NCBI GenBank assembly: GCA_001443445.1
Contig: LDXN01000013.1
Coordinates: 1-53,133, forward strand
Direction of reading: 5' to 3'
Length of the DNA: 53,133 nt
From: Candidatus Dadabacteria bacterium CSP1-2
GTDB taxonomy: Bacteria; Desulfobacterota_D; UBA1144; Nemesobacterales; CSP1-2
Shown here: positions 27,967 through 37,201 of the stretch, one piece after another
Layout: the number at the start of each line of letters is the position of its first letter
How positions within the stretch are numbered: position 1 is the stretch's first letter
Program-made: the position numbers and the translations under genes
The notes under the pieces: model-generated
The model's database searches: none
Told to the model about the DNA's origin: nothing
What the model saw: the letters and a program-made list of their open reading frames with translations, nothing else

Positions 27967-29177
27967 GTCTGTTCTGCCTCTTCATTAAGTATATCCGCGA
28001 TGATTTCCTTCCACCTATCCATAAAAGCATCTTCATTAAATCTCTTCTCAGCAACTTCTCTTGTCCTTATAGAATGTTCTCTGTGCCAATCTTCCGGCAG
28101 CTTTGAGAGCTTGACGATAGTATTTTCTATTTCTTCCAAACCGTCATCATTTAGCGTAACTCCAAAATTCTCTGTATCGATCCCCGATTCCTTTGTTACA
28201 ACAGGGATTAAACCAGAATACATACACTGCACCACTGAACCAGGTTGCCCCTCCGAGCACGAGGGAAGTATTATGTATGTGCATTTTTGCACCAAATCAT
28301 AAAACGTCTCGCTGTTTACTTTAACCCATCCCTCAGGGTGAATGTTGGGCGTTTCATACAATTCTTTATGGTAGCAAACACAGAAATCACTTTCAGATTC
28401 AAAGCTACCGTAAACGTAAAGATGTAGATTAGGATATTTTGGAAAGACTTCCAGAAGCAAATTCAAGCCCTTTAAAACATTGCCTCCACTTGCAAAGAAA
28501 AGAAAGTTTTTGCGAGCCTTCGAAAAATCCTTAGAGTCCACCGAAGACTTCGTTTCTTTAAATCCATAATTATTGAATGAATATGTGGGACCTTTGTATA
28601 TTTCTTTCCATGTATTCATCGTAAATTCATTCCCGAAGCCTACTATAGCATTTGAGATCAGGACATAAGGCATCTCCTCTGTAACCAGTCGTTTAATTTT
28701 TAACCTACGCTTTCGTCTTTCGAACAAAAGTTTGTATCGCTTCCGTAAGTTTCTGTTACTAACTATATGATTTAATCCTGAAGAGAGATATATCTTGATT
28801 AGATCGTTGTTTCTAATCAAATTCTCTATTCCACTCAAATTGACCCTATGGCTAATAATAAGGTCATAGTTCTTTGAAGACCGGAACCTTTTATCTCCTA
28901 TGTCTACGACATCAACTATATACCCAAACTCTCCTATAACAGTGGCGATCTGCTTGCATTGCTTTAAATTCTGGTGGTTCAAAAACCTCGGATCATCATC
29001 TTTAAGCAAAAATGGCTTGACGAGGTAAATCAAAAGAGCACGCTTATTACAATCTGACTCATTGACCTTGTTTGCGTTGTAGATGACAGGATAGCCAATA
29101 AAATTTCGTATAATAGATCTAAAGCGTGAATACAGGCGTCTCAGGAGATACCTCGCCCTTTTAGACTTTAATCCCAT
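27963..29177 (-). CDS. GT-B glycosyltransferase (GT4-like)
   Basis: This 404-residue protein has a basic N-terminus, an acceptor domain with RALLIYLVKPFLL near 45 and ICYLSSGLNH-like features. Its donor domain contains FLFFASGGNVLKGLNLLLEV near 223, YVYGSFESESDF, HPEGWVKVNSETFYDLV, and LPSCSEGQPGSVVQCMYSGLIPV near 308-330, equivalent to the EX7E region though the first Glu is in a CSEGQ context. It overlaps both neighbours (4 and 17 bases), so the methyltransferase, this gene and the next GT4 form one translational unit. Confidence 0.85.
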   Translation of the reverse strand: MGLKSKRARYLLRRLYSRFRSIIRNFIGYPVIYNANKVNESDCNKRALLIYLVKPFLLKDDDPRFLNHQNLKQCKQIATVIGEFGYIVDVVDIGDKRFRSSKNYDLIISHRVNLSGIENLIRNNDLIKIYLSSGLNHIVSNRNLRKRYKLLFERRKRRLKIKRLVTEEMPYVLISNAIVGFGNEFTMNTWKEIYKGPTYSFNNYGFKETKSSVDSKDFSKARKNFLFFASGGNVLKGLNLLLEVFPKYPNLHLYVYGSFESESDFCVCYHKELYETPNIHPEGWVKVNSETFYDLVQKCTYIILPSCSEGQPGSVVQCMYSGLIPVVTKESGIDTENFGVTLNDDGLEEIENTIVKLSKLPEDWHREHSIRTREVAEKRFNEDAFMDRWKEIIADILNEEAEQT

Positions 29178-30006
29178 CTGAATCTTTTGTTTTTTTATAA
29201 TTCAATTTTTTGCCGGCAAATATATACGTTCCATAGTGCGCAATAGGGGCGCGCCCTTCCTCACGAGGTAAAATTTTATAGATAAGAGATTCAAACTTCC
29301 TCTTAATAAATTTATCAAGCCAATCGTGACCAATTTTTATTGGATGACCAACCTCGCCTTCAGCACCTTCAATTCGATGCATATCCTCTTCATCAGTAAG
29401 ATCTTGACCAATTATGAGTATCCCACCAGGCTTTGTGATATTTATTGCGTTTTTCATACAGAGTTCTGCATCTTGAACATGGTCTAGCACATTAATCATG
29501 ACGCACAGATCAAAGTAATCTGGAGCGAATGGAAACTCTTCAATTGTCTGGTCATCTATTATGCATAATCCTTTGCGATACATCTCAGAAACAAATGTTT
29601 GCTTAAAATTCACATAAGTCCTTATTAAAGGATCACTAAGAAATAAATGTTTTGGAACGCATCTTTCAATAATCAATCTGAAATTAGTGTATGGACCACA
29701 ACCTAACTCAATAGCATTCTCAATTACTTCTGGCAAAAAATTATAGTCATTGAATTGCCTTTTCCACCAGTAGTTCCAGTCATCTCCCCTATATTTCGAC
29801 TTTAAACCAAGGAGTGCTATGAATTTCCAAATAATGTTTTTGCCATATTTGGCTCTCATTTTCTGTGTTTTAACCCAATGCTCCTTTTCCCATTCTTGTG
29901 CCATTTCCCATCTCTCTCTGCTAATTTTTATTATATATTTTTCAGTTACCTGCTTACCGTCTTTTATTTCTCTAGCAGTCAACGTCGGCAAGAATTTTCT
30001 CTTCAA
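29161..30006 (-). CDS. SAM-dependent methyltransferase (class I)
   Basis: This 281-residue protein has motif I AIELGCGPYTNFRLI near 98, the post-I acid SDPLI near 124, FDLCVMINVLDHVQDAE near 166 (motif IV) and KPGGILIIGQD near 192. A 90-residue N-terminal helical extension rich in Trp/Lys/Glu (REKWEMAQEWEKEHW-like) precedes the fold and may bind the acceptor. Its 3' end overlaps the following glycosyltransferase gene by 17 bases. It likely methylates a sugar or chain terminus. Confidence 0.85.
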   Translation of the reverse strand: MKRKFLPTLTAREIKDGKQVTEKYIIKISRERWEMAQEWEKEHWVKTQKMRAKYGKNIIWKFIALLGLKSKYRGDDWNYWWKRQFNDYNFLPEVIENAIELGCGPYTNFRLIIERCVPKHLFLSDPLIRTYVNFKQTFVSEMYRKGLCIIDDQTIEEFPFAPDYFDLCVMINVLDHVQDAELCMKNAINITKPGGILIIGQDLTDEEDMHRIEGAEGEVGHPIKIGHDWLDKFIKRKFESLIYKILPREEGRAPIAHYGTYIFAGKKLNYKKTKDSDGIKV

Positions 30007-30146
30007 AATGCGATATTAGATTAAACTTTACAAAACAAAGTAGAATTTAGAGTTAAACTAAGCTGTTACAAACCAAGCATGTTCAATCGTTTGACAGTTT
30101 TCTGGAAAGTTGCATAACGTACCTGAGTTACTTTCATTTTGCAGGA

Positions 30147-31724
30147 TTACCTATCTGTATCTATTCTGAATCTAGAAATAAGGCTATCCAGTTGGATCCA
30201 CTTTAAAAATACCATGAACCCAAAGTAAGAAGCTAAAAACACGATCGAGAAGATAAGTAACCGAGTCGTTGAGTAAACTTCAGAATCTGGAACTACTGTT
30301 ACCCAGAACAACGATACAGCTAAAGGTATAATGTGAAATCCAATTACATTTTTTAAATAAGACCACATCTCGAAATGGATGATCTTCTTCGTTTCATATA
30401 TAACCAGAGCAATACCTGGTATGGTAGCTCCCAGCATAGCCCATGCCGTTCCTTCAATTCCCCACAACTTCGTAAGTAGGGGTAATAAAACCACATAGAA
30501 TAGAACCGTTATAACCGAGAAAAACCCTATCACTCTTGAATACCCAAGTCCTATAGTGATTAGGTTGGGCACAGTGGTAAGTGAACCGACAAGTCCACTA
30601 ATGGCGAGCAACCTTAGAACAATCCATCCTTTCTCAGCAAATTCCCTTCCCATCCATACTGTTAATATTGGCTTAGAGAAAATGAAAACTGTAAGGAGCA
30701 CAGGAACAGAAAGTGCAGCGAAAATTTTTGATGCCTCGATGAAAGTCTTTTGAACTTTTTCGTAATTCTTGCGGGCACCAAGTTCACTTGCGAAGGGGAA
30801 AAGAACCCCGAATGCGCTACTTAAAGATCCACCAAAAGCACTTATAAACTTTGAAGGGACAACATAATATGTAACCGCTGCCGGCCCCAAAAAAAATGCA
30901 ACAACGAAGCGAGCAATATAATTGCTGAATATGTTTGAGACTCTTGATATGAACACGAAGCTACTGAAACTAAAGAGCAACTTGAAATAGCCTTTATCGA
31001 GCATAAAAGAAAACCGCCATTGTGGTAGACTCTTTCTCACAGTCAATAAATAAATCGTGAACATGACAATTGCAGATGCAACGGTCAAAAATATAACCTC
31101 TTTTAAACCAGCACCCAAAAAGAGCACAAAGACAATAAGCACTGTGAGTAAAAGGTTTGTTACAACGTTAACCTTGCTTGTTATATCATAGCGCTGCAAA
31201 CCCATTAACACCGAACTTAGAGTCCCAGATAGCATTGTAAAAAAAAATCCTATAGCGCTAACATAAAGGCCGATTTTTGCGTCCGCCCAAAGAGCCGGTG
31301 AAACCTTGAGCAACCTTAAAATAGATTCAGCAAAAATTACTAACGCACCTGAGCCTACCAGACCGGCAGCGATTTGAACCCAAAGCGCGGCATTTATCGA
31401 ACGACTAATACTTTCGTAATCCTCCTTTACTTTATACTCCGATACAAACTTTATCACGCCCTGTCCAAGTCCTAGGTCAAGCAAGCCATAATAGCCCACC
31501 AAACCAATAAGCAAAGCATAAACACCATAGCCTTCTATCGTGAGTTTATGCACGATATACGGTGTGGCTATAAGGGCAATGAGAACGGTAGCACCCCAGG
31601 AACCAGAATTATATGCAGCATTTTTTAGAAGCCGCCTTACTGAGGTGTTACTCGGCTTAGAATCAGGCTTAGCTGCTATTTGTTCTGTAACTTCCTTTGC
31701 CATTTGATTGATCCTACCCATCAA
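30147..31724 (-). CDS. wzx: Wzx-type flippase (MOP/MATE-like polysaccharide transporter)
   Basis: The frame codes 525 residues; an ATG seven codons in (MAKEVTEQ) is an alternative start. After a charged N-terminus, RRLLKNAAYNSGSWGATVL is typical of the family entry helix. About 14 hydrophobic helices follow, with LGLGQGVIKFVSEYK near 83 and YYVVPSKFISAFGGSLSSA near 270, both common in Wzx. It moves undecaprenyl-linked repeat units across the inner membrane. It lies downstream of the beta-helix gene and upstream of the methyltransferase gene. Confidence 0.9.
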   Translation of the reverse strand: MMGRINQMAKEVTEQIAAKPDSKPSNTSVRRLLKNAAYNSGSWGATVLIALIATPYIVHKLTIEGYGVYALLIGLVGYYGLLDLGLGQGVIKFVSEYKVKEDYESISRSINAALWVQIAAGLVGSGALVIFAESILRLLKVSPALWADAKIGLYVSAIGFFFTMLSGTLSSVLMGLQRYDITSKVNVVTNLLLTVLIVFVLFLGAGLKEVIFLTVASAIVMFTIYLLTVRKSLPQWRFSFMLDKGYFKLLFSFSSFVFISRVSNIFSNYIARFVVAFFLGPAAVTYYVVPSKFISAFGGSLSSAFGVLFPFASELGARKNYEKVQKTFIEASKIFAALSVPVLLTVFIFSKPILTVWMGREFAEKGWIVLRLLAISGLVGSLTTVPNLITIGLGYSRVIGFFSVITVLFYVVLLPLLTKLWGIEGTAWAMLGATIPGIALVIYETKKIIHFEMWSYLKNVIGFHIIPLAVSLFWVTVVPDSEVYSTTRLLIFSIVFLASYFGFMVFLKWIQLDSLISRFRIDTDR

Positions 31725-31727
31725 AAC

Positions 31728-31904
31728 TTATTCCGATACGAAAATAGATGTCGCAATAAACCACGGAATAGGCAAAATCAGGTAGTCAGCCTTGTTATAA
31801 GCGGCATTACGAGCGCTTCTGTGAAAATCCGACGATCGGGGGTGCGGATCTAGCTTCTCAGCAAACAATTTGAGTTGATGAAACATTTTATTATTCGATC
31901 TCAT
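31728..31904 (-). pseudogene. N-terminal fragment of a second Wzx-like flippase
   Basis: A 58-codon frame encodes KMFHQLKLFAEKLD...SARNAAYNKADYLILPIPWF before a stop. The NAAYN-x-AxYLxLPxxWxIAT pattern matches the first membrane helix of Wzx proteins and resembles NAAYNSGSW of the intact gene just downstream, which starts 4 bases after this fragment stops. It appears to be the remnant of a replaced flippase gene. The rest of the gap (31905-32074) shows no gene. Confidence 0.55.
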
Positions 31905-32074
31905 TAACGGCGTTGACCAAGGAGCTTGTTGACCTTCCTACAACGAGATCGATAAGTTCCACACTTCATAAGACTCAATGATCTGCCTTCCCATAATCTC
32001 ATGAGATATAATATTCTCCCTATTTACTAAGTAGCCAGCAAAAATTTTTCCGGTAGCACTCCAGTTGCCTGAAG

Positions 32075-33673
32075 TCATTGCTGTTGAGCCCTGTTTAGCT
32101 TAAATTTGTAAGGTCCGATATCCTCTTTCGTGCTGTCCCGGCTGACACCATCAAAATCTTCCTGAACTAGACTATTTGGATTGCCTTTACCAATAGCCGG
32201 GCTACCTATTACAAGGTGAAAGTCATACTTCTCTACATCAACGAATTTAGGGTCTTCTATAACACTGTGAGTGTCATAGCCAGTCCTTGAAACCCAATTA
32301 TCTAGACTTTGATAAATTTGGTCATGTCCAAATTTAAGCTGAAGTTTACCCCGTCGCTGGTAAAAGAGGTTATAATCCGTTCGGTTATCAACAACTTCAG
32401 GGACAAGTCTCGCTACCACTATATCAACTTCGATATTGTCCACAAGGATATTATTCTCAGCAAGGTTATTCTTCAGCACATGGCCCTTACGTGGAACTCC
32501 ATGAAGCACAAGTCCACGTTTATTGGCGTACAATAAGTTGTTGAAGACCTTACAACTTTCGGAAGCAGAAATATAAATTCCATTCCCCGCATTTTCATAC
32601 ACAATGTTATTTATTATTAACCCACGTTTAGAAATTTCATAAAAAATCCCATTACCGGAATTACCATACACTCGTGCTGCTGAAATTGTAACATCATCAC
32701 AATCACCGTCGCACCAGATACCTGGACCATTGTTTCCGACCGCGGTGTGGTGATTAATGACAGAATTTTTGAGCTGTACACTCTTGATTCCGCCAGCATG
32801 CCAATTCATATTAAAGCCTCGGTAGTTATTGTAGTTAGTTACATTGCTTTCCAATTGGATATTGTGTCCACTAAAACCCATTCCTGAATTACCATTATAG
32901 TTAGAAACGTTATTTCTCACGATCAAGGAATTTCCTGTAGCACCAAGTCCCCCAAAATCGCACCAACTGACCTCATTATTTTCTATAATACAATTGTTTC
33001 CGCTGATACTAACACAAGGCCAACCAGTTTTGATGAAAGCTATTGTGTTTGAATGCATAAATTTAAATCCGGAAAGCTTGATGAAATTTTTGTCTCTCAA
33101 GAGAAACAACAGAGGTCTTACACTTGCCTCAACAACATGATGATTTGGATTACCGCCATCTTTTAACCGGACATACAGAATCTTTTTTTGTTCGTCATAA
33201 TAAAAACTTCCAGAGGTAAGATCATCAACACCCTTCCCTTTTGCCGGAAGACGATGTGGTGAGAACCAACGATTTCCACCAATCTGATCCAATGGAATAC
33301 CATCTATAAAAACTTGCTGAGAGTTAACAGGCCAATTCTCTCGTTTCCAGATTTTATCCTTCCACAGAGTCCAGTTAGTCACCATGTCCGAGCCTTTGAT
33401 AATAACGTTGTTCCCCAGAGCTTGAAAGGTAATCATCCGTTCATAGCTAGTTCCAGAGTTCTTTACCTCGATACGCTCCCTATAGATACTGTTCTTCACA
33501 TAAACCGTGTCTCCCGCAACGGCAACTTCTGCAGCTTTTTGGATGGTTTTCCACGGTAGATTAAGCGTGCCAAGATTCAAGTCTGATGCAACAGAATTTT
33601 TTGGGTCAACGTAATAAACTTCGCCCCAAGCAAAACTCGTTGTTATAAGAGAAAGGATCAGTGCTAATATCAT
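32075..33673 (-). CDS. Secreted right-handed beta-helix protein, possible polysaccharide lyase or hydrolase
   Basis: The frame is open to 33742, but the upstream part overlaps a decayed methyltransferase in another frame. The ATG at 33673 gives 532 residues and a clean signal peptide (MILALILSLITTSFAWG, then EVYYVDP). The following YYVDPKNSV...WKTIQKAAEVAVAGDTVYVK is the start of pectate-lyase/DUF1565-type beta helices. Repeats with alternating N/G turns (NCIIENNEVSWC, NSLIVRNNVSNYNGNSGMGF, RGLIINNIVYENAGNGIY) run to residue 430. The C-terminal FDGVSRDSTKEDIGPYKF closes the fold. Such proteins in exopolysaccharide loci are often lyases, epimerases or modifying enzymes; which applies here is unknown. 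Confidence 0.82.
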   Translation of the reverse strand: MILALILSLITTSFAWGEVYYVDPKNSVASDLNLGTLNLPWKTIQKAAEVAVAGDTVYVKNSIYRERIEVKNSGTSYERMITFQALGNNVIIKGSDMVTNWTLWKDKIWKRENWPVNSQQVFIDGIPLDQIGGNRWFSPHRLPAKGKGVDDLTSGSFYYDEQKKILYVRLKDGGNPNHHVVEASVRPLLFLLRDKNFIKLSGFKFMHSNTIAFIKTGWPCVSISGNNCIIENNEVSWCDFGGLGATGNSLIVRNNVSNYNGNSGMGFSGHNIQLESNVTNYNNYRGFNMNWHAGGIKSVQLKNSVINHHTAVGNNGPGIWCDGDCDDVTISAARVYGNSGNGIFYEISKRGLIINNIVYENAGNGIYISASESCKVFNNLLYANKRGLVLHGVPRKGHVLKNNLAENNILVDNIEVDIVVARLVPEVVDNRTDYNLFYQRRGKLQLKFGHDQIYQSLDNWVSRTGYDTHSVIEDPKFVDVEKYDFHLVIGSPAIGKGNPNSLVQEDFDGVSRDSTKEDIGPYKFKLNRAQQQ

Positions 33674-33674
33674 T

Positions 33675-33870
33675 TCAAAAACTTTTTCTAAGGTGACGCT
33701 CCGCAGTCCAAACTTTTTCAGCTTTAAAACCTGAGGCTTCAACCAAAAGCTTTAAGTTCTTAGGATTGAAATGATGGATGTGAACATAAGGTTGCTGCAC
33801 CCTCGTCCATTTATCTTGTCGTAATCGTTGTCCCAGAGATTTATAGTTTGGAACACCGTAAACGTTTATT
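33675..33870 (-). pseudogene. C-terminal fragment of a class I methyltransferase
   Basis: The reverse strand reads VYGVPNYKSLGQRLRQDKW, TRVQQPYVHIHHFNPKNL and KLLVEASGFKAEKVWTAERH to a TGA at 33675. This is the typical end of Methyltransf_23-type sugar-pathway methyltransferases (HHFxPxxLxxLLExAGF). The SAM-binding half is gone. It lies in a different frame over the 5' extension of the beta-helix ORF. Confidence 0.7.
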
Positions 33871-34029
33871 TTTAATCGCTCTGTTTACAAATCGGACATA
33901 AAGTTAGATCTATAGCCACACTCACTCTTTAATAGCATAAACTTGGATCTAAGTTGGATTCGTCAACTGATAACAAGGATTAACCAAGGCTTTAATTCAC
34001 GACAATCACATCGCTGATGGTATTAGCAT

Positions 34030-34312
34030 CAGCTTGGGATAATGCGGACGGTAATAAAAAGCATTGACAGGAGTGCCTTGCTTAGTCAAGAGAGCCTTGA
34101 GACTTTAGCTTATTTACATCTTCTTCAGCGTAAGGCCCACGAATAACTCCAGATTGATTTATCAGGAATAATCTTATTAATTTCTGCCAAATAGCCTAAA
34201 CCATACCTTCGGGATTCGGCTGGTCGCCGTTTCGACGGACTTCCTGGAATCGTTCGATCGGATCCATCTCAGTTTGGATCTTAGCCTTTTGCTCCATATA
34301 ATAGCCGAGCTT
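34030..34312 (-). pseudogene. Decayed GmhB-like HAD phosphatase fragment and unidentified flank
   Basis: Reverse-strand pieces NQSGVIRGPYAEEDVNKL and QGTPVNAFYYRPHYPK match the VxNQSGIARGxYxEEDxxxL and YYCPHHP parts of D-glycero-D-manno-heptose 1,7-bisphosphate phosphatases. They lie in shifted frames with stops between. Upstream of it (34200-34312) a frame reads MEQKAKIQTEMDPIERFQEV, which I do not recognise. The gap 33871-34030 shows nothing further. Confidence 0.5.
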
Positions 34313-34317
34313 CTTGT

Positions 34318-35796
34318 TTACCTTCCCACGCCCTTAAGCACCGTGGGGATGGTTCTAAGCAAAATCTTGAGGTCGAGCCACGAGTTCCAGTTCTCAATGT
34401 AGTAGAGGTCAAGCTCCATGTTACGCTGAAATGATGGGTCGTCTTGCGCTTCGATCGCCCAGAGGCTTGTAATCCCGGGCTTTACATCAAGTCTGCGGTA
34501 GTGATCTATATTATATTGCCGAAAGTCGTCCAGGGGATGTGGACGTGGACCTACAAGACTCATATCACCTTCTAACACATTGAAAAACTGTGGCATCTCA
34601 TCCATGTTGTACTTTCTTAAAAGCTTTCCCACCCTTGTAAGGCGTGGGTCGTTTGTAATTTTAAAAAATGGCCCGCTTTTTTCGTTGAGATACCTCAGCT
34701 TGTCTTTTAATTGATCGGCATCCGAAACCATTGTGCGAAACTTGTAGCAATCAAAGATCTGTCCTTTTTTACCTATACGTCTTGAGCGGTAGATAATCGG
34801 TCCATCAGGAGAATCCATCTTAATGGCAATAGCAATGGCTAGCATTATTGGAGTCGAGATCGCAATACCAAAAAACGCCCCTACAATGTCCATTGTTCGT
34901 TTGAATATAAGACCCAGTTCAGGGATGGGCTTTCGGTATAGCTCCATCAGAGGCAGATCTCCGAAGAACTCAAATGATTGTGTCTTCCATGGCATTATTC
35001 CATCAAATAACTCCGGGATAACCCTAACATCCACCCCAGATCCTCGTGCATGTATAGCAACTCTTTTTACCAGATCCCGCTCTGAGGGAATAGTAATGAA
35101 GACTTCCTCAATAAAATAACGTTGGAGAACCTGCGGCAGGTCTTTTACCTGACCCAATACACTATCTCCGTTTTTGTAGTCATCAATAAAACCCTTAACC
35201 TTTAAACCTAGGTGCTGGTTCTGATCCAAAATTGTAGCAAGCTTATGTCCTATCTTTCCCCCTCCTACAATGAGAACGTTTCTTACTCCATGTCCCTGAG
35301 CTATACGTCTCTCCAGTGCTTTACGCTTAAAATATCGCCAACCGGTCAAAGTAATTAAATTAAGCCCGCAGCTTGCCAGCACTACAAATCGGGAGATCTG
35401 CATTTTGGATAAATACATAAAGACCATAAGTATCAGTGTTGCAAGCGAGACTCCCTTAAGCACCAGGAGAGCTTCGTCTTTCCATACCCTTCCTCGAGGT
35501 GTGCGGTAAAGGTCATAGTTTTTAAAAAACAGTACTATAAGCACGATATAAAGAAGGAGAAAATAGGCATAATTATAATGTGGTAATAGATAGGAAAAAG
35601 GAGAATGCCATTTAAGGTAAAGGAGGCCTTGCTGAAGGACATCCGAGGCAAAGCGAACGTAAAAGACTAAAAAGGAGCCAATAAGTATGCATAGAACATC
35701 TATTGATAGGTAGGCAAGTTGTGTCAACTTACCACTAACCTGCCAAGGACGCATTATTATATCCTGGTTCCGTGGTTGTACCCTTAAAACACCCAT
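34318..35796 (-). CDS. Polyprenyl glycosylphosphotransferase (WbaP/WcaJ type), initiating enzyme
   Basis: This 492-residue protein has four or five N-terminal membrane helices (LSIDVLCILIGSFLVFYVRF and following). A Rossmann-like CoA-binding-type domain covers residues 170-290 (RNVLIVGGGKIGHKLATIL). The catalytic sugar-transferase domain starts near 297 (FKRTMDIVGAFFGIAIS) and includes the KMDSPDGPIIYRSRRIGKKGQIF and KFRTMVSDAD motifs, then EMPQFFNVLEGDMSLVGPRP. It transfers hexose-1-phosphate to undecaprenyl phosphate, starting the repeat unit. An AGGA ribosome site precedes the ATG. A 340-base gap upstream probably carries a promoter. Confidence 0.93.
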   Translation of the reverse strand: MGVLRVQPRNQDIIMRPWQVSGKLTQLAYLSIDVLCILIGSFLVFYVRFASDVLQQGLLYLKWHSPFSYLLPHYNYAYFLLLYIVLIVLFFKNYDLYRTPRGRVWKDEALLVLKGVSLATLILMVFMYLSKMQISRFVVLASCGLNLITLTGWRYFKRKALERRIAQGHGVRNVLIVGGGKIGHKLATILDQNQHLGLKVKGFIDDYKNGDSVLGQVKDLPQVLQRYFIEEVFITIPSERDLVKRVAIHARGSGVDVRVIPELFDGIMPWKTQSFEFFGDLPLMELYRKPIPELGLIFKRTMDIVGAFFGIAISTPIMLAIAIAIKMDSPDGPIIYRSRRIGKKGQIFDCYKFRTMVSDADQLKDKLRYLNEKSGPFFKITNDPRLTRVGKLLRKYNMDEMPQFFNVLEGDMSLVGPRPHPLDDFRQYNIDHYRRLDVKPGITSLWAIEAQDDPSFQRNMELDLYYIENWNSWLDLKILLRTIPTVLKGVGR

Positions 35797-36138
35797 AATT
35801 GTCCTCGGAGAATCTGTGAAGTTAAGTTTAGTTATAAGACTTTTGTTTTATTGGGTTTATTGCGTTTAAGGTGAGTTCGATATAAAAAACATATAACTTC
35901 CTTAAACACCTACATTTTTTAGCTGTGTTAAACTTTTATATGAAAAGTAAACAATACGAGACCATAATATTATGGTTAAAATGAGCTACTTTTTATCTGT
36001 CTCAAACTGATGTTTCTCTTAACTGCCATTTCTATTGGCAACTCACCGTAATAATTGGCTTCTTTGGTTGAACCCACGTATGAGAATTATTGAAATTACG
36101 CGGCAAGAAAAAAGTAAGTGAGCATAGAAAGGGGTATC
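35797..36138. other. Intergenic region, likely promoter of the glycan-assembly genes
   Basis: This AT-rich stretch between the response-regulator gene and the initiating transferase contains no convincing ORF. I see no sigma-54 match. Minus strand TTGTTT...TATAAA-like hexamers exist near 35935-35970 but are weak. It may hold the start of a separate transcript for the downstream block. Confidence 0.35.
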
Positions 36139-36753
36139 TTAATAAACCGATCTGCAAATTGGACAAACAAACTGCGCTACGAAGGGATGCCCAGGACCAG
36201 GGAGGGTATAATCATGCATGAGTTCAAGGATTCGTGTTGTCTTACATTGAACACAGAAAAAAATAAGGGCAAAGTCTCGTACAAGCTGCGGCGCATCTGC
36301 CTGAGTAGCATCAATCTTAATACGGTACCGACTGATGTAGATAGCTTTCGTTGCCTTCGTTTGTGATAAAAGCGCTTGAATTTTCTTTATCACAGTGCTT
36401 GGAGGGTTGTTCAACTTTACAATATAATCGTCTGCTCCTAGTTTTAATGCTTTCGTTGCATCCTCAGCCTGGCCTTGGTTACTCATGATTATAACGGGTG
36501 TTTTTTGCGTCTTAGGGTTTTTTCTCATTTCAGCCAAGATATGGAACCCATCTACCTTGGGAAGCACTAGATCCAAAAGCACTATGTCAGGGTTGGTGTT
36601 TAACGCTTTATACACCCCTTCCGAGCCATCTCTGGCAAGGTCTACCTCATAACCACCCTCTGTGAGTTTACTTATATACATCCTCTGGAGCACGGGGTCA
36701 TCTTCTATCATTAAAACTTTAAATTTTTGCGAACCTTCTATCTTGCACCTCAA
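36139..36753 (-). CDS. Response regulator with C-terminal zinc-ribbon-like domain
   Basis: In this 204-residue protein, residues 12-130 are a CheY-like receiver with acidic MIEDDP, phospho-acceptor Asp61 in IVLLDLVLPKVDG, PVIIMSNQ and the conserved Lys in YIVKLNN. The C-terminal 70 residues have no HTH; instead they carry Cys167-x2-Cys170 (FFCVQCKT) and Cys197-x2-Cys200 (VCPICRS) with His180 and His189 between, a probable zinc ribbon. A TTG at 36753 overlaps the end of the preceding response regulator; the exact start is uncertain. Output could be protein or nucleic-acid binding. It belongs to the histidine kinase/receiver module at 36.1-41.5 kb. Confidence 0.85.
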   Translation of the reverse strand: MRCKIEGSQKFKVLMIEDDPVLQRMYISKLTEGGYEVDLARDGSEGVYKALNTNPDIVLLDLVLPKVDGFHILAEMRKNPKTQKTPVIIMSNQGQAEDATKALKLGADDYIVKLNNPPSTVIKKIQALLSQTKATKAIYISRYRIKIDATQADAPQLVRDFALIFFCVQCKTTRILELMHDYTLPGPGHPFVAQFVCPICRSVY

Positions 36754-37111
36754 CTAGAAATTTTTTTATTTCTTGGAGAAGCTTGCTGGGTGTACCATCG
36801 CTTTTAATAATATATCCCAGGGCTCCTGCTTGTGAACATTCTTGTATAGCGGCACCGCTTGCTGTATTGGTTAGCATAACCACTGGTATCCACTTTATTG
36901 CAAAGTCTGCTTTGATCTTCTTTAAGACCTCTATACCATTTAGCTTGGGCATAACAATATCAAGAAGAATGAGGTCGGGCTTAAATTCTCTAGCCTTTGC
37001 CAACCCCTCTTCACCGTCTGCGGCTGTCTCCACCTCAAATGCCAGCTCAAGCTTTTTTCGATACATCTTACGAAGAAGTTCTTCGTCTTCAACTAATAAA
37101 ATCCTAGCCAT
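36719..37111 (-). CDS. Single-domain response regulator (CheY-like)
   Basis: The 130 residues are a single receiver: acidic pair in LLVEDEELL, phospho-acceptor Asp51 in LILLDIVMPKLNG, Thr in VVMLTNTASG and Lys in YIIKSDG. There is no output domain. It lies 90 bases downstream of the large histidine kinase gene and overlaps the zinc-ribbon regulator gene by 35 bases. It probably forms a phosphorelay or competing receiver with that kinase. An AGGAGG-type ribosome site lies before the ATG. Confidence 0.92.
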   Translation of the reverse strand: MARILLVEDEELLRKMYRKKLELAFEVETAADGEEGLAKAREFKPDLILLDIVMPKLNGIEVLKKIKADFAIKWIPVVMLTNTASGAAIQECSQAGALGYIIKSDGTPSKLLQEIKKFLVEVQDRRFAKI

Positions 37112-37201
37112 TTTAAGTTTCTTTCCTCCTTATAACTAAGTCCCAAGGCACTGTTTCTTTTGATATTCTAAACCTTTTGGAATAGGTTATTTCGTTATAA
37201 C

